Below are positions 25,072 to 32,474 of a stretch of DNA of 42,228 bases, piece after piece. The translations under genes were made by a program, and so were the position numbers. How positions within the stretch are numbered: position 1 is the first letter of the stretch; each line of letters opens with the position of its first letter. The notes under the pieces are model-generated. The model saw only the letters and a list, made by a program, of their open reading frames with translations, was not told the DNA's origin and made no database searches. The DNA comes from Psychrobacter immobilis. GTDB lineage: Bacteria; Pseudomonadota; Gammaproteobacteria; Pseudomonadales; Moraxellaceae. The stretch lies in the NCBI GenBank assembly GCA_904846145.1, contig CAJGZL010000002.1:1-42228 (forward strand). The letters run 5' to 3'.

Positions 25072-25818
25072 ATGAAAATACTACTGGTAGAAGATGAGTT
25101 GAAACTAGGCGAGTATATAAAAAAAGGCTTAAGTGAAGCAGGCTTCATCGTGGATCATCACATGACAGGTTTAGATGGCTATCATGCGTTAATGACTGAA
25201 GATTTTAGTGTGGTTTTGATGGATGTGATGCTGCCTGACGTCAGCGGCTTTGAGCTGATACAGCGCTACCGTGCTGCTGGAAAGCATACGCCTGTTTTAT
25301 TTTTAACCGCTAAAGATGATTTAAGCGATCGGATTAAGGGCATTGAAATTGGTGGCGATGATTATCTGACCAAACCTTTTGCTTTTGCCGAGCTAATTGT
25401 CCGAATAAAAAGCCTATTGCGGCGTGCCAATCAATCAGACTATAAAAGCTCTGTCATACATATGGCTGACCTAAAAATGGATATTGCTAAACGCACTGTA
25501 TATAGAGGCGATACCAACATAAAATTGACTGCTAAAGAATTTGCTTTATTACAACTTTTCTTAGAACGTCAAGGTGAGGTACTGCCACGCACTGTGATCG
25601 CCTCGCAAGTATGGGATATAAACTTTGAGAGTGATACGAATGTCATTGACGTGGCTATAAGGCGCTTGCGGATAAAAATTGATGATGGATTTGATATAAA
25701 GCTGATTCATACGGTACGCGGAATGGGCTACAAGTTAGAGCCACTGGCTGTCGACGTGGATAGTGGCATGGGCGACGATAGTATTAATAAAGACAGTCTG
25801 ACATCAAATGAGACATAA
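25072..25818 (+). CDS. copR: CopR/CusR-type response regulator
   Basis: 248-residue OmpR/PhoB-family regulator. The receiver domain (1-118) has the acidic pair ED at 7-8, phosphoacceptor Asp51 (VVLMDVMLPD), and switch/lysine residues FLTAKDD and YLTKPF (Lys101). The winged helix (about 130-230) carries LTAKEFALLQLFLERQGEVL and the recognition segment DVAIRRLRIKI, ending RGMGYKLE. A 20-residue acidic tail follows. It should activate copper genes through the TGACA-N4-TGTCA boxes upstream. It overlaps copS by 11 bp, so the two are co-translated. Confidence 0.93.
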   Translation: MKILLVEDELKLGEYIKKGLSEAGFIVDHHMTGLDGYHALMTEDFSVVLMDVMLPDVSGFELIQRYRAAGKHTPVLFLTAKDDLSDRIKGIEIGGDDYLTKPFAFAELIVRIKSLLRRANQSDYKSSVIHMADLKMDIAKRTVYRGDTNIKLTAKEFALLQLFLERQGEVLPRTVIASQVWDINFESDTNVIDVAIRRLRIKIDDGFDIKLIHTVRGMGYKLEPLAVDVDSGMGDDSINKDSLTSNET

Positions 25819-27280
25819 ATCTAAGAATCGGCGTTGGTCACTGTTATGGCGTACTGTTTTTTTACTGACAATATTTGTTGTTATCTCTCAAGTTGTTATT
25901 TATATATGGGTTCAGCGCTCTGTTAACGAGCACTTTGAGCAAATGGACTCAGAGATTATTACCCATGCAGCTTTTAACCTGCGTAAACGTATGGTTAGTT
26001 TGGAAGATCACATAGAACCATTCACAGTATCAAAATCGCAAGCGCTAATTGATGCCAATCATCTACATTCTTCTTGGCTGGATTATGATTTAAAAACCTT
26101 AGTATCAGATAAAAATGGCAAATTATTATCCAGCGATCCCAGTAATTTCATCAATGATCTACCGGCAGATTTTAGCTTGTTACAACTATTGCAGGACTAT
26201 CGCGATCAGCAGTTTATGATCAAGATAAATAATAGGCATTACCGAGCCATTATCATTACACATCAAGAGGTTTTGGCATTTATTGCTCTACCTAGCGATG
26301 TGCATCATCAATATCTTATCCAGTTTAATCGCCAGCTGAGCTTGATACTTATCGCCATTACCTTATTATTGGTTTCAGTAGCAGCACTAAGTGTACACTG
26401 GGGTTTTGCTCCCCTAGCTACTATCGTACAAAAGATGAAAGGCATTAATCTTCAAAGGTTAGATGAAAGAATTGTGGTTGGCGATATGCCGTTAGAATTA
26501 CGTCCACTAACGGAGTCTTATAATTCTATGATGGTCAAGCTTGAAAGTAACTTTGAATCATTATCACGGTTTTCAGACAATATCGCCCATGAGCTACGTA
26601 CGCCAATAGCGACGCTGAGTACGCAAACGCAAGTCATGTTAACTAAGCCAAGAGAAAGCGACGAATACATTGAGCAATTGCATCATCAGCATGATACGTT
26701 AAAGCAGTTATCCGCCATGATTAACGATATGTTATTACTGGCAAAAACTCAAAAAGAGCTGAGTGATTCGCAAATCAGTCATGTCGATATAGAGAGCTTG
26801 ATCACAAAGCTTATAGATTATTATGAGATGATTGCTGAGGATCGTGAGATAATCTTTGAAAAATCGGGTGATTTTAAAACAGTACTAGGTGATAAAGGCT
26901 TATTGCAACGGCTGTTTGCCAACCTGATGTCAAATGCGATTTATTATGCGGCTAGTAATAGCACTATTATGATATCCGCTACTGTCCTCACTTCAAGCAC
27001 CTCGCTTAATGCGCCAAAAGACGATATTCAATCCCCAGAGCAGCTCTGGTTAAGAATAACTATGACCAACCGTCTAGACAAACCATTAAATCAGATTGAA
27101 GCCGATAAACTGTTTGAGCGATTCTATCGTCATGATAAAACGAATACGATGCATTCAGGAACAGGCTTAGGCTTATCTATTGTGCAAGCTATCGCCAATG
27201 CTCATAATGGCAAAGTTAGTATTACTATCAAAGATGAGTGTCTTTTTGAGGTTGCTGTAAAGTTGTTGATTGCCAGGTAG
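25808..27280 (+). CDS. copS: CopS/CusS-type sensor histidine kinase
   Basis: 490 residues: helix about 14-34, a periplasmic sensor domain (about 35-175), second helix (about 177-196), HAMP (about 197-250), then DHp with FSDNIAHELRTPIATL (phosphorylated His261). The ATPase domain shows the N-box LFANLMSNAIYYAA and the G2 box GTGLGLSIVQAIANAH. His residues in the sensor region (HHQY, HSSWL) may bind copper. It phosphorylates CopR when periplasmic copper rises. The copRS pair lies divergent from the leftward copper genes, the usual arrangement. Confidence 0.92.
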   Translation: MRHKSKNRRWSLLWRTVFLLTIFVVISQVVIYIWVQRSVNEHFEQMDSEIITHAAFNLRKRMVSLEDHIEPFTVSKSQALIDANHLHSSWLDYDLKTLVSDKNGKLLSSDPSNFINDLPADFSLLQLLQDYRDQQFMIKINNRHYRAIIITHQEVLAFIALPSDVHHQYLIQFNRQLSLILIAITLLLVSVAALSVHWGFAPLATIVQKMKGINLQRLDERIVVGDMPLELRPLTESYNSMMVKLESNFESLSRFSDNIAHELRTPIATLSTQTQVMLTKPRESDEYIEQLHHQHDTLKQLSAMINDMLLLAKTQKELSDSQISHVDIESLITKLIDYYEMIAEDREIIFEKSGDFKTVLGDKGLLQRLFANLMSNAIYYAASNSTIMISATVLTSSTSLNAPKDDIQSPEQLWLRITMTNRLDKPLNQIEADKLFERFYRHDKTNTMHSGTGLGLSIVQAIANAHNGKVSITIKDECLFEVAVKLLIAR

Positions 27281-27463
27281 TAAATACCTTCATACTGTCT
27301 ATGAACCGCTCAGATTAGATCGAAGGCGAGTTTACTTGGAAGGTCTCTCTATCCATAAGATGAGATTCTGACTTGCGATAGTTGTACTTTTCAATTGTTG
27401 GACAAAAAATTTCTTATATAAGCCTATTTCATACATTCTATTACCAATAATTATGGTGCCTTT
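27281..27463. other. Intergenic, probable lgt promoter region
   Basis: 183 bp AT-rich gap between copS and lgt. No terminator or repeat is convincing, so lgt might be read from copRS or from its own promoter. Confidence 0.3.
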
Positions 27464-28348
27464 ATGATGATTCATCCTCAGTATGATCCCGTAGCGCTTT
27501 CCTTGGGTCCATTGGAAGTGCACTGGTATGGGCTAATGTATTTGCTAGCCTTTGCTGCCGCTTACGGTTTGGCTTGGTATCGCAGTACCAAACGCGACAA
27601 TTGGACCACCGACATGGTCTCTGACTTAGTCTTTTATGGCGCGCTTGGTGTCATCTTAGGCGGTCGTATTGGCTATGTGCTGTTTTATCAGTTCGGTGAA
27701 TTACTCCAAAACCCTGCCTATATATTAAAAGTCTGGGAAGGCGGTATGTCTTTCCACGGCGGCTTTATCGGCGTCATGCTAGGTATGTGGTTCTTTGCCC
27801 GTAAATATAAAAAGACTACCTTTCAAGTATTCGATTTTATCGTTCCTTGTGTACCAACCGGCTTACTGTTTGGGCGTATCGGCAACTATATCAATGGCGA
27901 ATTATGGGGTCGCGTCTCAGACGGTGGCTATAACTGGCTGACCTACTTTCCGCAAGCCGCGGCGTTTGATATGGAGCAATTACAGAGCAATCCACAATTG
28001 CAAGAATTGATGATTGAAGTCAATGGTCAATACATATTGCCTCGTCATCCATCACAGCTATATGAAGCCTTTGCCGAAGGTCTGCTGCTATTTATATTCT
28101 TATGGTGGTATTCATCAAAACCACGTCCACGTATGGCCGCCTCCGCTGTATTCTTACTAGGCTATGGCATCAGCCGCTTTATCATTGAATTCTTCCGCCA
28201 GCCAGATGCTGACCAAGGATTCATATTATTAGGTTGGATGACCAAAGGGCAAATCTTAAGCGCGCCGATGATTATCGCCGGCTTAATCATGCTGATTTAT
28301 GCTTACAAACGCGGTATTTATGATTGGGGTAAGCAGTCTGCATATTAG
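27464..28348 (+). CDS. lgt: Prolipoprotein diacylglyceryl transferase
   Basis: 294-residue integral membrane enzyme that transfers diacylglycerol from phosphatidylglycerol to the lipobox Cys of prolipoproteins. Signatures: LEVHWYGLMYLLAF, GGRIGYVLFY, EGGMSFHGGFIGVMLG (essential His region) and the Lgt motif GRIGNYINGELWGRVS, then HPSQLYEAFAEGLLLF and the C-terminal ISRFIIEFFRQPD. It is complete, with no frameshift. Two ATGs (27464, 27467) are possible; no strong ribosome site. Lgt is normally a single essential chromosomal gene, so a plasmid copy beside copRS and an island encoding a lipoprotein (DUF411) is notable. Confidence 0.96.
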   Translation: MMIHPQYDPVALSLGPLEVHWYGLMYLLAFAAAYGLAWYRSTKRDNWTTDMVSDLVFYGALGVILGGRIGYVLFYQFGELLQNPAYILKVWEGGMSFHGGFIGVMLGMWFFARKYKKTTFQVFDFIVPCVPTGLLFGRIGNYINGELWGRVSDGGYNWLTYFPQAAAFDMEQLQSNPQLQELMIEVNGQYILPRHPSQLYEAFAEGLLLFIFLWWYSSKPRPRMAASAVFLLGYGISRFIIEFFRQPDADQGFILLGWMTKGQILSAPMIIAGLIMLIYAYKRGIYDWGKQSAY

Positions 28349-29160
28349 AAATAAGTGTCGAGGTGCATGAACAAATAAATATAAATGCAGTTCTAACAAG
28401 ATACATTCCATTTGCAGAATTAATACCTATGTTAGTACAAGGATTTTTATTCCTAAACCTAATTTTTTCATCAGATAGTGGAACTTCAAAAGCTAAAAAT
28501 AAATTTGGATATGTAACTTTTTATGTCAATGTAACCTATTTTAGATGTTATCTGTCTTTAAAATAACCAATTTCTTAGAAATTAATACAAGGAACTACAT
28601 GATGTATCGCAACAATTACGTAAGATTACATAGTTCCTTAGCGAATTAAAATTCATATTGACACTATAAATTAGTATATTATTTTAATAATTGGTTAAAC
28701 CCTATATAGCATAATTACTTCACCCACTAAAAAAACGTTTGAGGATTAAATCTAAATTAAGGATTTAATCCTCAAACGTTTTTTTCTGCTTATCAAACAG
28801 GAGATATTGTTGTCAGGTTGGTCAGCTATATTCTATAAATGTTACACGAAATTACATTATAAAATAGGTATTTCTTATCATTTTATAAGCTTAAAAAGAG
28901 CTTTTATCAGATTTTTATTAGTGATGACATGCTTTACAGCCTATGCTAAAGTCCGATTTGTGTTTTGGCTAACAGTTTGACTTCCAATAAATTTATAAGG
29001 TTTTAGCGAAATCGTTGATTATGCCGGCCGCCTATGGAATAAGGGTTTGCAGCATAATTATTAGTCACCACAATGTGTATATTCTTGAGTTGTTGAGATT
29101 TAATTGACTGCTCTGTTATGGGCAACAGACCATTTTGAATTAACCGTAGGTATTAGATTT
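28349..29160. other. Mostly non-coding region between lgt and the CHAP protein gene
   Basis: About 800 AT-rich bases. A weak 67-codon frame (GTG 28363 to 28566) follows lgt with GAGGTG nearby, but its product (LIPMLVQGFLFLNLIFSS...) shows no domain and is probably chance or a decayed tail. Inverted arms AAGGAACTA/TAGTTCCTT lie at 28589-28597 and 28631-28639. The long perfect hairpin at 28729-28785 is listed separately. Confidence 0.35.
28729..28785. terminator. Very long perfect hairpin, probable bidirectional terminator
   Basis: 24-bp perfect arms (beginning AAAAAAACGTTTGAGG and ending in its complement CCTCAAACGTTTTTTT) with a 9-base loop. A and T runs at the outer ends make it a terminator in both directions. 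The stem is far longer than usual and could instead be a processed RNA or a mobile-element relic. Confidence 0.65.
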
Positions 29161-29883
29161 ATGAAACAGGCCTTATTGATTTTGTCAGTACTGGGTATGG
29201 GCATAGCACAAACGAGTACTGCTGCTGTAACGACCTTTCAAACAAGTAATAATATAACCAATATTTCTGCGGCATCAAACTACAGTTCGTCAAAAAATAT
29301 TTATAGCACCAAAAGTGGTGCTTATGTTTCTAGCAATGATGAAATCAGTCAAGCAATTAGCAACTTAAGTGCGCAGGCTCAACAAAAAGAGAAACAGCTT
29401 TCGTTATCAAGTAGCCGCTTATATGCTGAAAGACAACAGCAGCAAGTCAATACTATCCCTGATAGCAATTCAGCACCCGCTATCGCTGCTGCTCGCGCTT
29501 CACGAGTGGCTCTATCTAGCAGCTCTGGATACTGTGCCCGTTACGTACGTAAAGCACTACAATCAGCTGGTTATGAGTTCACTCCAAATCCTTCAGCCTA
29601 TCAGTACGCTACTCGTGGCACACTTGAGAAAGCAGGTTTCAGCAAAATCAGCAATGATATGCCAACCCAAGTAGGTGATGTTATTGTCTATGATCGCTCA
29701 TCAAAGCGTCCACATGGCCATATTCAAATTTTCGATGGTACAAATTGGATTTCTGACTTCCGTCAGAACAGTATCAGCCCATACAGTGGTGTCTATGCTT
29801 ATACGACATGGCGTGATTCAAAATATGTGGATGACGCATCCGCATCAGATCGTAATATCTACCTTGCTATGAATGATAAATAA
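29161..29883 (+). CDS. Secreted CHAP-domain amidase/peptidase
   Basis: 240 residues from ATG 29161; the longer frame from TTG 29104 lacks a signal at its start, whereas this ATG begins MKQALLILSVLGMGIAQTST. A Ser/Asn/Gln-rich linker with a coiled segment (about 55-95) leads to a C-terminal cysteine-peptidase domain of CHAP/NlpC type: SGYCARYVRKALQSAGYEF (Cys125), VGDVIVYDRS and RPHGHIQIFDGTNWISDF (His185 or His187). Such domains cut peptidoglycan stem peptides or cross-links. It stands alone with its own terminator. Possible roles are wall remodelling, plasmid-transfer support or an antibacterial enzyme; no immunity gene is visible. Confidence 0.82.
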   Translation: MKQALLILSVLGMGIAQTSTAAVTTFQTSNNITNISAASNYSSSKNIYSTKSGAYVSSNDEISQAISNLSAQAQQKEKQLSLSSSRLYAERQQQQVNTIPDSNSAPAIAAARASRVALSSSSGYCARYVRKALQSAGYEFTPNPSAYQYATRGTLEKAGFSKISNDMPTQVGDVIVYDRSSKRPHGHIQIFDGTNWISDFRQNSISPYSGVYAYTTWRDSKYVDDASASDRNIYLAMNDK

Positions 29884-29923
29884 GACCTGAGAAGTCAGCA
29901 CAACATATTTATTGCTTTTCTCC

Positions 29924-29962
29924 AACCCAGTAGTGATATTACTATCATTGCTGGGTTTTTTT
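29924..29962 (+). terminator. Rho-independent terminator of the CHAP gene
   Basis: AACCCAG-TAGTGAT and ATCATTG-CTGGGTT pair around a 6-base loop, followed by seven T. It starts about 40 bp after the stop codon. Confidence 0.85.
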
Positions 29963-30379
29963 GTGCTTAACATCAGGGTGTATTTAACCTTTCATGATTT
30001 GATCAGTCAGAAATAGACACTACTGATATCATTACTCATTACAAGAATTATCGGCAAGCGCGTTTAAGATGCCACATGATACCGCTTGTGCACTACCTGC
30101 ACATTTCTGGCGCAAAACTGAGAAATTTTTGGATTGCTAGCATTACAAGACAAATTACGAAACGACGCTCATGAAGATGTGGCTTAGCTCAAAGCGTATG
30201 GGTAAACCACCCCGAGTTCGTCGTACTCTCTAAGACTGTTTAGTCTCCGAAAACCTGAGGCGGTTCAGATGGTTTTTTGAGAGATTATGACACTCTCAAA
30301 GCGATTTGAAGTACTTGAGAAAGTTGATTATGATAGCACCTAAAGATTTACCAGAGTCATATCGAAAGACTAAACAAAA

Positions 30380-30413
30380 AAATGCCTCTGGGAGTTGACT
30401 CCCAGAGGCATTT
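30380..30413. terminator. 16-bp perfect hairpin
   Basis: AAATGCCTCTGGGAGT, two bases (TG), then its exact complement. A runs before and T-rich sequence after suggest an intrinsic terminator usable in either direction, but no gene ends next to it; the nearest rightward gene already has a terminator 420 bp upstream. Confidence 0.6.
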
Positions 30414-30907
30414 AGTTTTAAATATAGATAACGGTTACAGCGTGTTGACGCACCCTGTAACGAACAAATAAGCACACAGACTGCGTTATTTGAACAGCAT
30501 TAAATGCCCGTTTAGGGTCATTTTATCCAAAAACTGCTTTCATATCAACCTTATTCACTATACATTTTAAAAACTGCTTGTTCGCTCGTTACATCCTTGT
30601 GCTGCTCTCTTTGTACCCGTTACCCGTCAAATGGGTGGCAGGCCTCGGCGACGACTGCGTTTGACACAGGGGTAAGCTCTCGACAGGGGGTTCTAGACAT
30701 ATTGAGCAACGCAATGAGTGGTTACTCGTGCATATCGTAGCGGTATATTGGGTTTATGCCCTTGCTAGCGTATGACAGCACAGTAGCGGTTAAGAGCGTG
30801 TCTAGGCGGTGCTATCAGCCGTAATCTTAACAACCGTAGCTTGATACAGTGATACGGTCTTGATGACGCGATGGGCGATGAAGTCGGCATGACTAATCAC
30901 ATCAAAT

Positions 30908-30977
30908 CCAAGGAATGCACTAAAGCGATTGTGAGTATTTTATCTACTCATAATCGCTTTAGGGTGAGTGTTCCTTG
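30908..30977. other. 70-nt composite hairpin
   Basis: An inner 18-bp stem (CTAAAGCGATTGTGAGTA at 30920-30937 pairing with 30945-30962, one G-T) is continued by an outer 7-bp stem CAAGGAA/TTCCTTG (30908-30914 and 30971-30977) across internal loops. No T run follows. This shape suggests a folded RNA or a single-strand origin-type structure. Confidence 0.45.
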
Positions 30978-31251
30978 AAATCTGCTCAAGGCTCCAAAAT
31001 CAGCATAAATTCACTTAGGCTAATTTAAGTAGTATATAGCCCACTCGGCTATATACTATAAGAGTCCAGAGAAAAATTTAGAATAGTTATTATACAGCAG
31101 TCACTTATTCAGTGAGTCGATATTGTCATGGTTGATTCATAAGCTTAGTGTGAATAGAACGAGATCTATGCCTTGGGTAAACTACCTCCCAAACTTATAA
31201 CTGTTCTTTATCTTGAAATCCTAATTAAACTGAAACCTCGAATACTTTTAT

Positions 31252-32052
31252 TTAGTCAGCATCCAAAGTATTATCTTTGTTTTGAATAAGTATTAGAGCA
31301 TCTTGTGCTTTCTTAAGTTGATCTTGTAACAGAGTCACTTGTTCCTGCTTTGATAAATGACGGCTTGATAGCTCGCTATATTGTTTATTCAATACGCTAT
31401 GCTCGGCTTCAAGCTTAGCCTGAGTTTGAGTCAGCTGATTATTAAGTCCTGATAGCTTGTCACGTTCAGCGGTGACTGCCTTTAACTCTCCTTTGATCTC
31501 TGCGGTAGCCGTTTGTATATCATTCCGCTCAGTGGTGACTGCCTTTAGCTCTGACTTAGTATTTTTAAGTTCAATCTTTAAACGTGCAATCTCTGCCTTA
31601 TCACTATCAGCTGTGGCTTTAAGCGTGGCTACCTCACCAAGACTGCTAGTCAGCTCTATAGATTGCTTATCTAATGCATTACTCACCTCTGCAAGCTGTG
31701 ATTGCGCGGTCTTAACCGCTTCTTGCGCTTCGTCCATCTCTGCTTGTGCCTTGATCTTAACCACCTCTAAAGCTTCACGCTCTTTAGACAATCTATCATT
31801 AGCCATATCAATAGCCGTCTGCCACATATCAGCCCCAAGCGTGTGCAAGCGTTCTGTGATACCACTAGGTAAGTCTACTTGCTGTAGCTCTTGCTCTTCT
31901 TGCTGTTCTCGCTTCCAGCTTTGCATAGCATCACTGATAGTCGTGAATGATCCACCGCCTAGCGCCTTACGCACCTCTGCCAGTGTCGGCTTAACCCCTT
32001 GCTCTTGTAATTGGTCTGCTGCTGCATGAATATCTTGTATCGTGAGTGCCAT
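31252..32052 (-). CDS. kfrA: KfrA-like plasmid DNA-binding coiled-coil protein
   Basis: 266 residues. The N-terminal KfrA_N domain (about 3-60) reads TIQDIHAAADQLQEQGVKPT, then LAEVRKALGGGSFTTISDAM, with the winged/HTH pattern G-x-PT-EVR-LGGGS-TTIS. The remainder (about 70-255) is one long coiled coil with heptads (LEVVKIKAQAEMDEAQEAV, AVTTERNDIQTATAEIKGEL) and an internal repeat KGELKAVTAERD. KfrA proteins autorepress and help plasmid stability as accessory partition or nucleoid-like factors. AAGGG precedes ATG and a large palindrome lies just upstream. Confidence 0.9.
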   Translation of the reverse strand: MALTIQDIHAAADQLQEQGVKPTLAEVRKALGGGSFTTISDAMQSWKREQQEEQELQQVDLPSGITERLHTLGADMWQTAIDMANDRLSKEREALEVVKIKAQAEMDEAQEAVKTAQSQLAEVSNALDKQSIELTSSLGEVATLKATADSDKAEIARLKIELKNTKSELKAVTTERNDIQTATAEIKGELKAVTAERDKLSGLNNQLTQTQAKLEAEHSVLNKQYSELSSRHLSKQEQVTLLQDQLKKAQDALILIQNKDNTLDAD

Positions 32053-32072
32053 GATTTTGTATCCCTTAATAG

Positions 32073-32127
32073 TATATTGTAGTATGTTGTATATAATATA
32101 CTACAATATACAACATACTACAATATA
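32073..32127 (-). promoter_or_regulatory. KfrA operator: 22-bp inverted arms
   Basis: Arms 32073-32094 (core TATTGTAGTATGTTGTATAT) and 32106-32127 are exact complements across 11 bp that contain another TACTACA half site. It abuts kfrA and overlaps its promoter region. KfrA proteins are known to bind long palindromes upstream of their own gene. Confidence 0.8.
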
Positions 32128-32133
32128 GAATGT

Positions 32134-32160
32134 AAAAAAACCCCAAGTAATCTTGAGGTC
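32134..32160 (-). terminator. Terminator after the truncated antitoxin gene
   Basis: On the minus strand CCTCAAG-ATTA-CTTGGGG is followed by seven T. It lies about 20 bp past the stop codon of the minus-strand antitoxin remnant and just before the KfrA operator. Confidence 0.75.
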
Positions 32161-32180
32161 ATGTGCTTGTTATTTAATGC

Positions 32181-32474
32181 CTAGTGATCGGTTAGGTATT
32201 CTTCTAGGGCATCGTTGATCATGTCTTGATAGTTACCGCCTGTTTGCTTAGCTCTGTCCTTGAATTTGGTAAGGATACTTGGGCTAATGACACTGGTTTC
32301 CGTAGACAACGCTTGAGATTTGATACTGCCACGGATCGCGCCTGACCAGTCGGTGACTTCTGGAATGTCCGATAAATCAATGTCGTCATCGCTAAGCGTG
32401 GCTAGATGCTCTGAGTCTGCTTGCTGCTTAGCAGTTAGTGGCGGTAATTCGTCTATTTTATCATCTAACGCCGT
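32181..32474 (-). pseudogene. Antitoxin-like ORF, 5' end replaced by an IS200/IS605 element
   Basis: From the minus stop at 32181 the frame reads back through DDKIDELPPLTAKQQADSEH and DWSGAIRGS to TKFKDRAKQTGGNYQDMINDAL and EEYLTDH. The RHH-like end (ILTKFKDRAKQTGGNYQDMI) is typical of BrnA-type and related antitoxins, which use this helix pair to bind DNA. Upstream of about 32474 the frame enters the left end of the TnpB element and no native start is seen. A matching toxin gene is not present on the other side of the element. The boundary is uncertain by about ten bases. Confidence 0.6.

Larger units (their letters stand above)
29963..31251. other. 1.3 kb gene-free block with several strong hairpins
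   Basis: No frame on either strand looks like a gene. It holds a 16-bp perfect hairpin (30380-30413, AAATGCCTCTGGGAGT), a long composite hairpin (30908-30977) and a 12-bp perfect hairpin (31030-31058, TAGTATATAGCC). The direct repeat AAAAACTGCTT occurs at about 30531 and 30575. GTAACGAACAA (about 30457) faces TTGTTCGCTCGTTAC (about 30580-30594). The stretch 30600-30860 looks less AT-rich than its surroundings. It may encode structured RNA or be a decayed region. Confidence 0.4.

Noticed and set aside
27330..27380. Another copy of the IS-end-like sequence (GGAAGGTCTCT, AGATTCTGA)
   Set aside because: Only two short words match the 711-776 pair and the GTGTAA part is missing; probably chance.
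28363..28566. 67-residue gene after lgt
   Set aside because: GTG start, low-complexity hydrophobic content, no domain, atypical composition; kept only as a note in the intergenic entry.
30908..30977. Integron attC site
   Set aside because: The hairpin lacks the RYYYAAC and GTTRRRY core sites and no integrase is present.
31000..31100. XerC/XerD (pdif) site
   Set aside because: I looked for the 11-6-11 core seen in Acinetobacter-type plasmids and found no convincing match by eye; the local dyad is a simple hairpin.
31457..32029. 190-residue plus-strand frame (Ser/Ala-rich) opposite kfrA
   Set aside because: It is the reverse reading of a coiled-coil gene; no signal, domain or ribosome site.
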